Shown one piece after another: positions 9,309 through 20,340 of a stretch of DNA of 25,169 nt. Made by a program: the position numbers and the translations under genes. Every line of letters starts with the position of its first letter. The stretch's first letter is position 1. The notes beneath the pieces were generated by a model. It was not told the DNA's origin and did not search any database. It saw nothing but the letters and a program-made list of their open reading frames with translations. This stretch comes from Paramacrobiotus richtersi (lineage: Eukaryota > Tardigrada > Eutardigrada > Parachela > Macrobiotidae): positions 1-25,169 of the forward strand of contig JAQGAU010000655.1 of the NCBI GenBank assembly GCA_034698045.1. The letters are read 5' to 3'.

Positions 9309-12300
9309 TCATTTCTTCTTCTTCTTGGCTGCCGTTTTTGGTGGCGGTTCGGGTGGAGCAATCACTCCGGTGCGCCCTTCTTGCTCATCCAAGAGTTTAG
9401 CAAATTCTTCCCTTTGCTGAGTATACTGCATCCTCCGTACTGATACCGTCTCCAGAATATTCCTTAGCATTTGCGTCTGCGTACTGATTTGTTCGTCGCG
9501 ACTTTTCCTTTCCGACGTTACCCAATCGCTTCTGGCGTCAAGCCACTTGTCCTGACGCTCCCGCAGTTCAGCCAGGATGCTTTCATGCACAAATGGGTCC
9601 AGCTCCGTTGTACTATCCCCCGCATCCCGCCTGGCGAACATCTCCCAGTCGAACCCCAGCGGACATTTTCCTAACGGGCGTGGCCAGCCAGAAAGATTGA
9701 CATTGGTATAGTCGGGGGAATCTGGTGGAATAAATCCATGCAGTGCACCTTTTTTCACGTATTCATCCCGAAATTCTTTTCCCCTCTGAAGAATCGTGGG
9801 ATCCGCAGCCATGGCTGCGGTCAGTTCCGCTTTCAACGAATCGTCCTTTTCAGCATCTTTTTTACATTCGAAATCGGTATCGTTAGTATCCAATACAAAC
9901 TTCACAGTCCAGTATGGATGATTGGTTTCAAACACTGCCGGTTTGTCTTTATCCCTGGTGTCCTTTGTCCTGGTGCTTCGTGCGCTATCCAGGGTATCTT
10001 TCAGCTCTAGCTTCTCCTCCGCCCGTTCCTTATCCTTTCCGCGGCCTTTCTTGCTGGGAACCTCTTTTGCAGATTTGGCAGGTGATATGGTGAGGATCGG
10101 TACAGGTGTTTCCCGGCCATATTCTACACTGCAGCGTCTTAACAGTTCGGTGTAACAGAACTTGCAATCATCGTTTGTTAGAATCCAGGAGTTTTCCAGC
10201 ACGTTGGCCTGAAGGTAATATGGTTCACTTTGGCTGCCTTCTTTAAAGTACCACGATGGAATAACACAGATGCCGCGTCCGTAAGTCTGGCAAAATAAAT
10301 TCGTTGATATGTTAAAAAAATTGCTTTACCATAGGCTGCGGCATAGAGCTTACGCGGTACAGTATGGTCTGTTTTCTCATGATTAGCAGCTCCATTAGCA
10401 CCTCTTGATCCGATGTTGTGAACTGGATTGTACAGTTAGAAGGGGTCTTTGTTCTTATTACCAGCCGGGCAAATATGGTGCTGTTGGTTTCAGGCAAGAA
10501 GTAATCACTGCATACCGAAAAGAGAAATTGTGGTTTCTGCCATAAGTAGAACTAGACACTATAATACTGTAGTACCTTATTTCTTTTGTGACAAACACGG
10601 CTTGTGGAATGGTATTGGCAAACTTCGGCATTAAAAGATCCGCCTGCGCGGTTTCGTGTTTGAGTGGATCCAGACCAAGTATCATTCTTAACGTCCATGA
10701 TCCTCCTCGCCAGGCTGACAGTCCAGATTTTGCTTCAGAAACGACTGTATATCCGGAATCATTCGGGTAGTAAAGGAACGGCAAAGGTTGAAAGAAAATC
10801 GACGGTACCGTTTCCCCTATCAAGCGAGATTCGCTTACATTTGATGCTTGTACTTTTATTACTTTGGCTAGCTTACCTGTATCGTTATTTACAACAAGAA
10901 GCCGGCAGGGGTTCAAGCTTATGGACAAACGGAAGGCGATCATCACAGGCTCACTAATGGTAAATGTGTCACGAAACAACAATCTCCAGGTATTTGATGG
11001 GATCTCGGTGAAAAGTCCGGAAATATCTTTGTGTACACAACGAGTTTCCTGGCGCAGTATGAAACTGGAATCAAGCCAACTGGCTGGTAGATGTCGGCAA
11101 ACTCCACGAAGGAAACATATGGAGAAGTTCTGTTCGATCTTGACAATAGCTTCCAACATGTCCTGATTAAAAGAAGCTTATCATTTTTAGCCTTTGTTTG
11201 CTGTTACTGACGTACCTGACAAATCTTCATAACAGCTTCTTTCTTTTTACCAGGACGTCGAGCTTCTCTGACGGCTCTGGCTCGAAGTGAGAAGAAGTAC
11301 ATTTCCCACATAACCACAGCCTTTTGGGCCTCCGGTGTATTCTTAATTTTTGCTGCTAGGTCTACCACTGCAGGTTTAACGGACTTGGCACTCTTTGGAA
11401 CGTCTTTATCGACCTGGAGACTGGACTGTGCGGCTGGATTGGCTTTTGATTCTTTTGTGGAAAGGTCGGGGTTTTTCTGCTTTCCTCGTTTCATTGTCTC
11501 GGTTGGGCGACCACCATGAGAATCGCCTTTCGGTAGCGGAACGGGCGCAGTTCCTGGGATAAATAATATACCGTGTTCGGTTCCTGGAAAAATGCTGTGC
11601 AACACAATTGATTACCTTTGGAGTCCCGTTTGGTCAGATGAGCACTGGTAAACTTCAGCATGCTCGTTGTGGTGATATCGCCAAAAAACGCTCTTAGTGC
11701 CATGGATCCTTTAGGATGGCAAACGTCTTTAAGGTACTGCTGGATAGCTCCATACAGACCTCGCAACATGGCCTGGAAAAAGAGCCCTCGAGAAGTCTTG
11801 TCGTGTGCATCTTCCTCCAGTCCAAGCAGTTTAATTAGCTCATGGTGTGGCGGATGGGTAAAAGAAGGTGAACCGTTGGTGCGCCACCATTTTAGAACTG
11901 GGGCAATGACTTTTCTGGCCATCAGACTGAAATAATAGGAATCCATTCCTGCCAACTGAAACATCACAGTTTTGGATTCTATCCTCATCACAGTAACGTA
12001 CTGCCATTAAATTTTTATGTTTCCGTTCTACCATGCCATGATTGCAGTTGCATACCTTTGAAATCTGCTCTTCGGGACCAATCTGAACAGGATCCTTTGA
12101 CATGGCTTTAATGACGAACCCTTGAGGTTCGGTTTCTTTCCTACCGGGACATGTGACGCTGAGCCGCCATACATACTTTCCTGCCGGAATATGATAGCAA
12201 ACTCCCTGTACTGATGATGTTTTCAGAGAGAAGTACGTTGGCCGAACACCGTAATCCATCCAGTTGTGCGATTTTGCAGTGACGATAACCGGAAAGGGCT

Positions 12301-15031
12301 TTTCCGCAACGGCCGCTAAACGTCATGGCATGCATTAATGAAATACACTTAATACAGCAATGTACGGGTGCTCGATCGTGACGCTGCCAGTCGGTATTGT
12401 AACTTACCTTTCGTTTCCTCCGTGTGCACGATGCTGAGTCGATCCTGAGATTTAACGTCATTGTTACGCGGGGTGTACGGCCATCGCGAAACCGTCGAGA
12501 CGGAAATTATGACATTCGTCGAGTAGGGATTATCTACGAAAAGAAATACCGACGGCAGCTCCGACAGTGTCTTTCCAAATTTCATCTGCGTATTTGTGAC
12601 GGCTTGTTTTGGAGTCGCTCGGGTATTCTCCACATTGTTGACGCTGTGCTGTACTGCCGGTTCCGCGCCGCCCTTTTTCTTTGTGGCAGCTACACGGCCG
12701 TCGACCACAACATTCGGCTGATAGTAGCTGAATGATGCCGCATGGTCGAAGGACTCGGGTTTGCAGATAATGTACAGATGCTCCAGACTGTTGATAAACT
12801 GATTAAACTCTATGGACCCAAAGGTCATTCTAGTGAATCGCTGAAGATCTTCCGCGGTCCCTGCCGGTGGACGGATAGAGGGAGGCGGTGGTGGTAATTC
12901 CGGTGGCGGTGCAGCTGCGGCGCCTTTCCCACCCTCTCCGCCCTTTCCCTTGGTTGGTTTTTCATCATGCACAGGCGTTGGAGGCGGGGGTGGGGGTGTT
13001 GGTAAAGGTGCTTTAGGACTTTTTGATTTTCGTATTCTTGGATAAGCAATATTCTCCATTATTGCTGGTAAGGTCTGTCGATATCCATTGGTCGGCTTAA
13101 ATTTGATAAGCTCAGAGTCTAACCGACCGGTGCCTTTCTTCACTAGTTTCTCCGCTCGGAACGAGTTTTGGTGAATCATTCGGCCGCTTTGTCTCCAAAA
13201 CAGCGATAAGAAATCGACAAAGCGTACAGCATGTGAGCGAGCCGTTATTTCCGCAGATGCAAAATGGGTGTACCGGTGAGCCGAAACTTTTAACGGTCGA
13301 ATGGTCTTATATCGTGGTACGAATGCGGTTTTCAGCCGCTGAGGATAAACATCCCGCAATCGTCGTAAAAAAATCGGGTGGGATTCGCTGCGCAGAAAGC
13401 CGTTACTGTATAGGCTCTCAGACCGGGATGCAGCGTTTCTGTTGAATATTGGTTCTTCATGATGAGCGCTACGATAAGAGGCCATTAGGAATATTTCGGG
13501 AATCTTCCGTTGTTTGGTCATCTTTGGGGTTTCTGTGTTTCGCATAACATTCTGCTGAACGGTTAACGAACTAGGTGATAAAGAGTCGGGCTTCCGTGGC
13601 ACTGCACTAGCACCACGGGCGGTGCTTTTCGGTGCCAGTGAATTCGCTGCGGACTGGCTTGACAATGGAGCGCTAGGTCCGGTTGCGGTTACCGTTGACG
13701 GCATGTTTAGAGAGTTTGTGCGTTCGTTTCGCAAGATCTCGATTTTCTGTAGATTCGCGGGATGATTTTCTCGTTTCCAGTCTCTAATCGCTGGTACGGT
13801 TCGGATATCCCAGTTGACGGCTAGTGCCGAAAGAATGTCCTCGGGAGGGGATTTTCGATTGAGCGTCAGCAAGCTGTAATGGGAAGGGTATAGTGAGCTG
13901 GTTTTAACCTAACGATTTCTACCTTGACCTACGCTTGCAGTTTATTCCAAATGTACTTTTTAGTTGCTTTCGGATGGTCGAGATAGATCACGTACGGCAC
14001 CCATCCAGTCAGAACGTGCAGAATGAAAGCCGGATCTCCCATTTCCGAGCTTGATAATCCCCCGCCGTAATCCAAAGCAACGACCTTTAACACGGCTTTG
14101 CATAAGACTGTGGGCCATATTTCATTCGGTTCGGTGCATGTGGGAAGGAGAGATACATTGTTCTCGTCGACGGGTGTATAGTCATCGACTATAATTTTTC
14201 TCCACGTTCCCATCCAGAAAAGGCGAACGGCATACTTACCATTGGGACTAAAAGAGAACGAGTGCATCGGTGTTTTCTAAGCATCATAGCTCATAATGAT
14301 TTAGTTTTCTGCAGCGAACTTACAGCGTACTTGAACTGCGGTAGATTCTGAGATAATGCTGGTAAATCAGATTTTGGAGCCATCTTTGGCGCCGTTAGCG
14401 GACCCCCAAAAATCAAGTTCCAAGGTGCCCAGTCAGCCATCGGGTCGGTCTCAAAGCAAACAGGACGGACAGATGCAAAATCGGGCTGTGAAATCTTCGA
14501 GCTGGCTGTGTCTTTTGCATTCACGTTAATTTTTGATTCTTTGTGACCAACAACGGCACTTTTAACTGGCGCATCGTTAACCGCCGGGCTTGGCATCACA
14601 ACTTGCGGAATTTGATTTTGCACTGGTGAATACCCACCTTTGTGCATTTTTCTCCGTTGTGCGCTGAGCCAGATGAATGTCACATAGCTGACAAAGTGGC
14701 GCATGAATTCGCTGCGCATGATTCCGTGGTTGGAGCCTCTGAGATTCATGTAATTGATGTTCCGTATCACACATAGGTTATCCCCAAAGAGTTCTTGAGG
14801 TCGTTTCCATTCTCGAACAGCTACCAGCAGACTGTGAGGTAAACGCACACGCCCATCGGGATCTTCGAATGACGCACTTTTTCCTTTTGGATCCTTTGTG
14901 CTTTTGGAGCTTTGTGAGAGAATGCCCTGGGCATCCCATTTTTCGCCCAGCAGATCCTGCTCGGACCATTCTGACCAAATGGTGATCGGTGAACCACTTT
15001 GATTCTGTGAGTCGCGTGTCTCCGCGGTCAT
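9309..15031 (-). CDS. ADGB: androglobin, complete, ten exons, 1719 aa
   Basis: Exons in transcript order are 14324-15031, 13933-14276, 12408-13873, 12056-12315, 11616-12000, 11216-11553, 10877-11162, 10576-10816, 10354-10507 and 9309-10286. All phases agree; introns are 47-92 nt. The start is ATG 15031, soon followed by the hallmark WSEWSEQDLLGEKWD. Next come FEDPDGRVRLP and EWKRPQEL, a calpain-like domain (LFWMGTWRKIIVDDY, LHVLTGWVP), and a long disordered Pro-rich insert. The permuted globin follows (exons at 12000 and 11553), then a degenerate IQ-like segment and the conserved C-terminal beta region (WRLLFRDTF, VVNNDTGETVPSIFF, KEISDYFLPE). The protein ends in a coiled coil and a poly-Lys tail. 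Androglobin acts in sperm and ciliated cells; in mammals it is needed for flagellum formation. Length is close to the human protein. The calpain Cys position (recalled alignment) appears to be Arg in RSEFMRHFV, implying an inactive protease domain. Confidence 0.93.
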
Positions 15032-15293
15032 TGCGAATGTTGATTTGCCTACGGAATGTTTGATTTGATGAACTATTCAGTGTGTAAATTAATGGTTTTG
15101 CACGGCTGCATCAGCAGTTATAACACACAACGCCCTACTTAGTTGCTATGATTTCTGGCGGATTCGCCAACAGATAGAGATTTTTCCGACTAAGTACAGT
15201 AAAATAATGGTAAAAATTTGCCCACATCGGCTTTTGCATCTGGTAATTAAAGGTTTTTTTTTGTTAGAATCTTGCTTCCAGAAAATTCAAAAT
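15032..15293. promoter_or_regulatory. 5' region between androglobin and the secreted peptide
   Basis: Androglobin is read leftwards and the peptide gene rightwards, so this 262-bp gap should carry both 5' regions. A pyrimidine run ending in TTTTTTTTTGTTAG near 15253-15267 resembles a splice acceptor just upstream of the peptide ATG. It may end a 5' UTR intron or be a trans-splice site. No TATA element was identified with confidence. Confidence 0.35.
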
Positions 15294-15524
15294 ATGAAAA
15301 TCTTGATAATTCTTGGTATTGTAAGCATCTGTGTTCCTTGTGTTTTATGCCAGTGGACCATTTTCCAACCACGACCACAAATTCCACCGCATCTTGTCCC
15401 AGAGAATGGCTTTTTCAGCTGGAACACAATGACAGATGGTCCATATGCACGACAACGAAGCCCTCGATGGATAACAGTCACGGATGGTTTTAGCAGAAGA
15501 GGCTATGCAAGCCGAATAAAATAA
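15294..15524 (+). CDS. small secreted peptide precursor, 76 aa, with internal repeat
   Basis: From ATG 15294 the protein opens with a classic signal peptide (MKILIILGIVSICVPCVLC), probably cleaved before QW. The mature part is about 57 residues and rich in Pro, Trp, Arg and aromatic residues. Two copies of an imperfect unit follow each other, WNTMTDGPYARQR and WITVTDGFSRR, sharing W-x-T-x-TDG and a basic end. Two overlapping AATAAA signals (15515-15520 and 15520-15525) sit at the stop codon, which supports a real transcript end. An in-frame ATG at 15207 exists, but it would bury the signal sequence and precedes the acceptor-like TTAG. I recognise no family. The basic residues and repeated motif suggest a neuropeptide-like, antimicrobial or reproductive secreted peptide, without evidence for any one of these. 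Confidence 0.6.
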   Translation: MKILIILGIVSICVPCVLCQWTIFQPRPQIPPHLVPENGFFSWNTMTDGPYARQRSPRWITVTDGFSRRGYASRIK

Positions 15525-15525
15525 A
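15515..15525 (+). terminator. overlapping AATAAA polyadenylation signals
   Basis: Two overlapping AATAAA hexamers lie at the stop codon of the secreted-peptide gene. Cleavage would be expected 10-30 nt downstream, giving a very short 3' UTR. Confidence 0.5.
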
Positions 15526-15543
15526 TGAAACAACTATGAAAAA

Positions 15544-15864
15544 TTGAGCTTGATCGTTGCGCACCTGCGTTCGAACTCTGTATGTGTTCAGTATTTTAGA
15601 CCATCCTTTTATACTCGTCCAACAACAAGACGAAAAGAATTAAGTGCGGACATTCACAATTTTGCCGGAAGTTTAACAGTTTGCAGCAATGAACAACCTT
15701 CCGAATTGCTAAAAATTAGCGATTTGCTTTCACCGAAGAAAAAGGATTATTTAACACGCAAACTAGTTTCGAAAAATTCTAAAGGCCTCGCCCTGCGGCT
15801 GGCCAGTATAAGCAATCTACATGGGAAAATGGAACGCAGCATGCACTCCGTTCAGCGGCTGTAA
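15544..15864 (+). CDS. doubtful open frame, possible exon
   Basis: A 106-codon open frame follows the secreted-peptide gene, but it begins at TTG, with no in-frame ATG near its start. An acceptor-like TTTTAG near 15594-15600 could begin an exon reading into KDYLTRKLVSKNSKG and ending at a TAA at 15862-15864. No family is recognised and no clear donor or partner exon was found. It may simply be chance within the 3' flank of the CCDC157-like gene on the other strand. Confidence 0.2.
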   Translation: MSLIVAHLRSNSVCVQYFRPSFYTRPTTRRKELSADIHNFAGSLTVCSNEQPSELLKISDLLSPKKKDYLTRKLVSKNSKGLALRLASISNLHGKMERSMHSVQRL

Positions 15865-15997
15865 TCAAAAATAATTTGCGTTCACTAACAAGGGAACCGG
15901 AAAGTGTTTTATCACTGAAGATAGATCCGCTGTGCTACAGTGCAGAACGGCCAAAACTAGCAGACAGTCGGCGATAAGGCGTTGGCTCAGCGAGCGG

Positions 15998-18192
15998 TTA
16001 CTTCTTTCGCACTCCTTGTTTCAATGGCTTTGAAATTATCCATGCCGATTCCACTGGTTTGGTACCGAAAAACCCGTTTTCTGATGTCGCACACCTTGAC
16101 TCAGTGAGATCAAACTTCCTCCCGGAGTGATTAGCTTTTGGCGGGGTTACCACTTTGAGCTGGGAAAAATTACCACTTGAAACGGCTGGTTCTAGGGAAT
16201 ATGCACCGCGTTGAGCATGATCAGAAGTGGCAGCCGGTATCACCTTTGCAAGGGTACCCGGTTTTGCGGGCGGGTATTTTTCAGTGCGCGACACACCCTG
16301 TGATCTGCCACATCCTCTAATGTCTTGCTTGATCGGGGTTTTTTGGAATAGTACGTCACCGCTGGGCATTCCAAAATCCGGAGTATTCAGCATGAGATCC
16401 CACTCTGGCATACTCTGTACATCCGGTATTTCCAGGAATTCTGCGAATAAAGCCTGGATGTCGCTTGAAGTCGGTAGGCTGTCGCCCGCGCTTTTGTTGA
16501 CCTTTTGGATAGGTCCGTGTTCCTCTTTTCGGGATTCAGTTTGATCATCTGCGTCCCCACACACGTTCGGAAGAGGTACAGGCAGCGCACATTCGTTGCC
16601 CTGTATTGGACTGTTTTCCGCACTCTGCACTGTAAGAGTATGAGTGAAGGAAGAGAATGGCCCAGATTTTTCGGATGTATGGGTTTTTTCCAGTAAAACT
16701 TTGTCCATGATTTTGCGCTGAAGGCTGGCCATATCATCATTTTGTTCCAGGATTTGCCTTTGTAGATGATGCCAGTGCTCTCGAGCAGTGGCAGCTTCGA
16801 TTTCACAAATGCGAGCTCTTATGCACCAGTCTTTATCTGTAAAACACCATTTTGCATTACATGGTAAACGCGTGACCTCGATAGATAATCTTTACGCGTA
16901 CGCCAGTCATACTAACGTAAATCCTAATGAAAAGTTGAAAGTTTGCATGCTTGGTATTACTGATATACTAGCGTTCTTAAAGGTGCAGAGATTAAGAGAG
17001 TAGGTAGGTATGTTGGATGACATACAGGGCGATAGTTACCAAATCCATCGTATTTGATCATTCTGGACGCAACTCCCTCCAGCTGCTCGCACACGGCTGA
17101 ATACAACTGATGATGATAAACCATCTCCCCTTCACAACCTTTGATTATATCATTTCGTTTCTGTTCCATTCTGATAACTTCATTTTGCACATGGTGTAGT
17201 TGGTGCGACCACTCCCGTACTGCTACAGTAATCTTATCATTGTCTGCTTGTTGGTAAAGCACTCCTGCCTGCAGCTTGTCTGTCAAGGTTCGAATATTCG
17301 ACAAATCAGCCTTGTATGATTGGATTGCAGAGAAAATTTTGTTGGCGTTCGCCGTTTCTTGGTCAATATTTTCTGTGAGATCAAATGACCGCCGTTGCTG
17401 AATGCTCAAGTTGGTCTCGACCGCACTGATCTGCGCCTTGAGGTCAACGGAATTAATTTCCAGTGTTAAGATTTTGTCCCTTAACTGATTTAACCAGTCT
17501 GCGGTGGTCAGTAGGTGCGACTGTAATAACTCACAATCCAAAACTTCACGGCGGTTGAAAGCTAATGGTCTATGTCCAAACAAATCCGGAATGGCTGCTA
17601 ACGCATCGAACAATGCCGTTTGCATTGGGATTATGTGTGAAACAAGGTGCGCACAGCGCTCACAAGGATTACGCTCTCTAATTTCATGTTCTTCGGTCTG
17701 CTGCTCATTTGTCGCATGTTTCTCTTGATGATGTTGTGCTTCCACCGTGGAATAGACCACACACCTCTCAAGCAAAATTGCAAATGTCTGACAGACTGCA
17801 ATTCCGCCTGGTTTTTTGTGCATGGTCGGTTGGACGCTGCTCCCGCGTTCTTCAGTGGTTTGGGGCAGAACCTTATCAACCACACTCACTGACAGCTGGA
17901 TGATGCCAAATAAACGGTCCAGTAGTAGCTCCAAGCTGTTAACATGGTTTGCAACGAATGATCCTGCCAAATCGGGTCTATTCTGCAAACCCTCATTTTC
18001 GCTGTTGGATGACACCTGGACCCGGTCGACAAATACATCCCACACTGCTAAAAATGGATATTTCCACGACTTGACATTGTCGGAAAAATACTCAACAGGA
18101 ATAGAGTTTTTTAGTAATTGCAGCTGGTCTTCTAACTGGCATGCCTCGGCATATAAAGCGCCAGTTTCAAAACAACTTAGATCGGTCTGCAT
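15998..18192 (-). CDS. CCDC157: CCDC157-like coiled-coil protein, two exons, 663 aa
   Basis: Exon 1 is 17040-18192, from ATG 18192 to a G|GTAACT donor. Exon 2 is 15998-16836, after a TTTTACAG acceptor. The 203-nt intron is phase 1 and joins YDGF to DKDWCIRARICE without a stop. The N-terminal part contains a SWKYP motif followed about 45 residues later by VNSLELLLDRLFGIIQ, which resembles the SWKFP and VLLELVIDRLLLLLQ pattern I recall from CCDC157. Long heptad-rich helices follow (about residues 225-440), continuing into exon 2 (AREHWHHLQRQILEQNDD). The C-terminal 220 residues are Ser/Pro-rich and basic, probably disordered. CCDC157 is testis-enriched and has been linked to sperm development and to Golgi/acrosome function. 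The coiled-coil part is certain; the family name rests on short motifs. Confidence 0.6.
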
Positions 18193-19173
18193 TGTCTTTC
18201 TATAGAATCCGTAACTTCACGCTGCCTTGAGGGCTATTTTTTGTCGTTGTGAATTCACGGGGTATTCTGAAAACAATGGAAGAAAGATCTACGACATGTA
18301 GTGAACCATGTTTTCGTTGCAATAATTGTTAAGCAAAACGAATGTGAATGAGGCATTTCGTACAGCTCTCTCCAGAAGTGATTGTTATAGGACAAATAAT
18401 TAATTAAAGGCTATCGCGAACGCTGTCTTATAGTATTGCCTGAATCTGGATACAGCGATTTGCATTTCGCAGGAAAGGCGCAAGGCGCATGATAATTATA
18501 GACGCTGGCTAATTTCGAGGCGTCTGTGTCTGACATTACTGTTTCTAGGCGACGAGCCTTTGTCGCGCTCTAAACGAAGCTGTAACTCTTTAGCTGCATT
18601 TGAGGGCTGTAGGGAATGCTTCGTGGAGTCTCAAAATGCGTGGCACGCCCAATCAAAATCAACATTGCAAATCGCAGGTGCGATCTCGCGCGCGCTCGAC
18701 TGTTAACTCTGCTTCCATATTCCGATTTACACGCTTTGCCAATTCGTAAATCCTGTAAAGATCCGTATAAATTTGACTGTTAATGTCTAAACTTTGTTGG
18801 CATGCGAAGAGTGGAACGGCTGTGAACATAATTGTTGGTTTACCGGAGGTATCACAATCTCACACTGGACTGAGAGAGCTTATGTCAGGCAAGTATTACA
18901 GTAATTAATTGCGCTTTTGATCACCTTAATTACAACATCAGCGACACTTCAGTTTTGTTTCTTTCACACAGGCACACGGATTATCGAATGAGAGACTTTT
19001 GTTAACCCCATGCTGCTGAGAACGCCACCACTACTGTCGTGAGATCGAAGTAACGTGGCGCAGATCAGTGCATCTGCCCGTTACTTCGCCATACCGGTAC
19101 CGCCCTGTCCACTAAGGATAAAGTTACCGGAGGTCGATCGAGCCGAACCGATCGCGATGACCCCGACCAACTG
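18193..19173. promoter_or_regulatory. gap between the CCDC157-like gene and the kinase
   Basis: The two genes diverge, so this 980-bp stretch should hold both 5' regions and, if the kinase has one, its missing first exon. Candidate starts on the plus strand are ATG 18270 and ATG 18882 (ATG TCA GGC AA followed by a GTATTA donor), but neither could be confirmed. A short CG-rich run lies near 18690-18697. No long open frame or RNA gene was recognised. Confidence 0.35.
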
Positions 19174-20340
19174 TTGGGGGTAGCCATCGGGGGCCAGTGG
19201 ATCATTGATAAGAAGATTGCGGCAGGCAGCTTTGGTACGCTCTTCATCGGACGGGAGATTCACAGCAAAGGACCAGTGGCCATTAAAGCCGAATTAAAGG
19301 ACTGTTCCTATCCACAACTGCATCGCGAGTACAAGTTTTACCAGATGCTCACAGAGGGCCAGGGCATTCCTGCGGTATATTACTTTTCGGAAGCCAGTCC
19401 CTCAGTTCCCAAGTATCACACCATGGTTATGGAGCTCTTGGGGCCAAATCTGGAAGATATTCTTCAAGCGTGCGGTGGATCATTCAGTCTGAAAACTGTT
19501 AGCATGCTATCGGTGCAACTGCTCGATCGGATTGAGTTTATCCATTCGCGGGGCCTGCTGTACCGGGATATTAAATCGGAGAATTTCCTGTTGGGCCGGT
19601 ACAAAGAGCCAAATCAGCAAGTTCTTCACATCGTTGATTTTGGCTTATCCAAGGAGTATATTAACCCGACAACGCGGCAGCATGTTCCATTCAGTGTTAA
19701 GAAGGGTTCCGTTGGCACACCTCGTTACATGAGCATCCACGCCTTGCAACACCACGAACAAGGCCGTCGCGATGATCTGGAGGCTTTATCCTACCTTTTT
19801 CTGTATCTTTACTGCGGCCGCTTGCCCTGGCAGGGTCTTCCGGGTTCCACATTCGCTGAAAAATGCAAGCGAATCCTGGAGAAGAAACTCAAGCTGACTG
19901 TAGACGAGGTGTGCGCTGATGCCCCGCCCGAATTTGCCAAATTCATGAAGTATGCCCGTAATCTCGAGTTTGAAGCGAAGCCGGACTATGATTACTGTCG
20001 TGGGTTGTTCATGGAGATGATGGGCAAGAACGGGCTGGAGATGGACGACGTGTACGACTGGACGGGGCAGATTCCGGAGTTTTGGAAAACCAAGAGTAAG
20101 TTGCTTGATAATTTGCCGGCACTGCCGGATGATCTCAGTGAGCAAGTCCGGGAAGCAGAAAAAGGCAACATACCATTTACCTTGAAGGAGTCAAAGACCG
20201 AGAGCCAAAGGGAAAAAGCCGCAGCCGGAAGAGGAAAGGCAACGTCAAAAAGTAACGGACGGGCCGACTCGACATCCAAGCGCGGAGGATGTTGTTCCTG
20301 CTGTTATGGACTGACCTCCAAACGAAAACGGTCCACGTGA
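19174..20340 (+). CDS. casein kinase 1, gamma-like, intronless kinase domain
   Basis: A single exon encodes a complete CK1 kinase domain. Counting from the TTG at 19174, the glycine loop is AAGSFG (16-21), the ATP lysine is in VAIK (Lys38), the catalytic loop is YRDIKSEN (130-137), and the DFG is at 155-157. The CK1 signature GTPRYMSIHA and EQGRRDDLE follow. All catalytic residues are present. YRD instead of HRD, the EYINPTTRQHVPF segment and KPDYDYCRGLF favour the gamma class. The tail ends in CCSCCYGLTSKRKRST, a cysteine cluster plus basic residues that fits the palmitoylated membrane anchor of CK1-gamma. CK1-gamma acts at the plasma membrane, for example in Wnt receptor phosphorylation. 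No in-frame ATG exists between the upstream TAA at 19051 and the kinase, so the true start is probably in an upstream exon. A retroposed copy is possible. Confidence 0.85.
   Translation: MGVAIGGQWIIDKKIAAGSFGTLFIGREIHSKGPVAIKAELKDCSYPQLHREYKFYQMLTEGQGIPAVYYFSEASPSVPKYHTMVMELLGPNLEDILQACGGSFSLKTVSMLSVQLLDRIEFIHSRGLLYRDIKSENFLLGRYKEPNQQVLHIVDFGLSKEYINPTTRQHVPFSVKKGSVGTPRYMSIHALQHHEQGRRDDLEALSYLFLYLYCGRLPWQGLPGSTFAEKCKRILEKKLKLTVDEVCADAPPEFAKFMKYARNLEFEAKPDYDYCRGLFMEMMGKNGLEMDDVYDWTGQIPEFWKTKSKLLDNLPALPDDLSEQVREAEKGNIPFTLKESKTESQREKAAAGRGKATSKSNGRADSTSKRGGCCSCCYGLTSKRKRST

Noticed and set aside
10508-10575. An internal exon reading NHNFSFRYAV in androglobin, with 35-39-nt introns around it
   Set aside because: Using the GTATGCAG acceptor instead gives one 68-nt intron and the conserved KEISDYFLPE segment of the family.
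11554-11615. An apparent 32-nt intron in androglobin (11584-11615)
   Set aside because: A second acceptor 30 nt downstream (TATCCCAG) keeps the same phase and gives a 62-nt intron, in line with the others.
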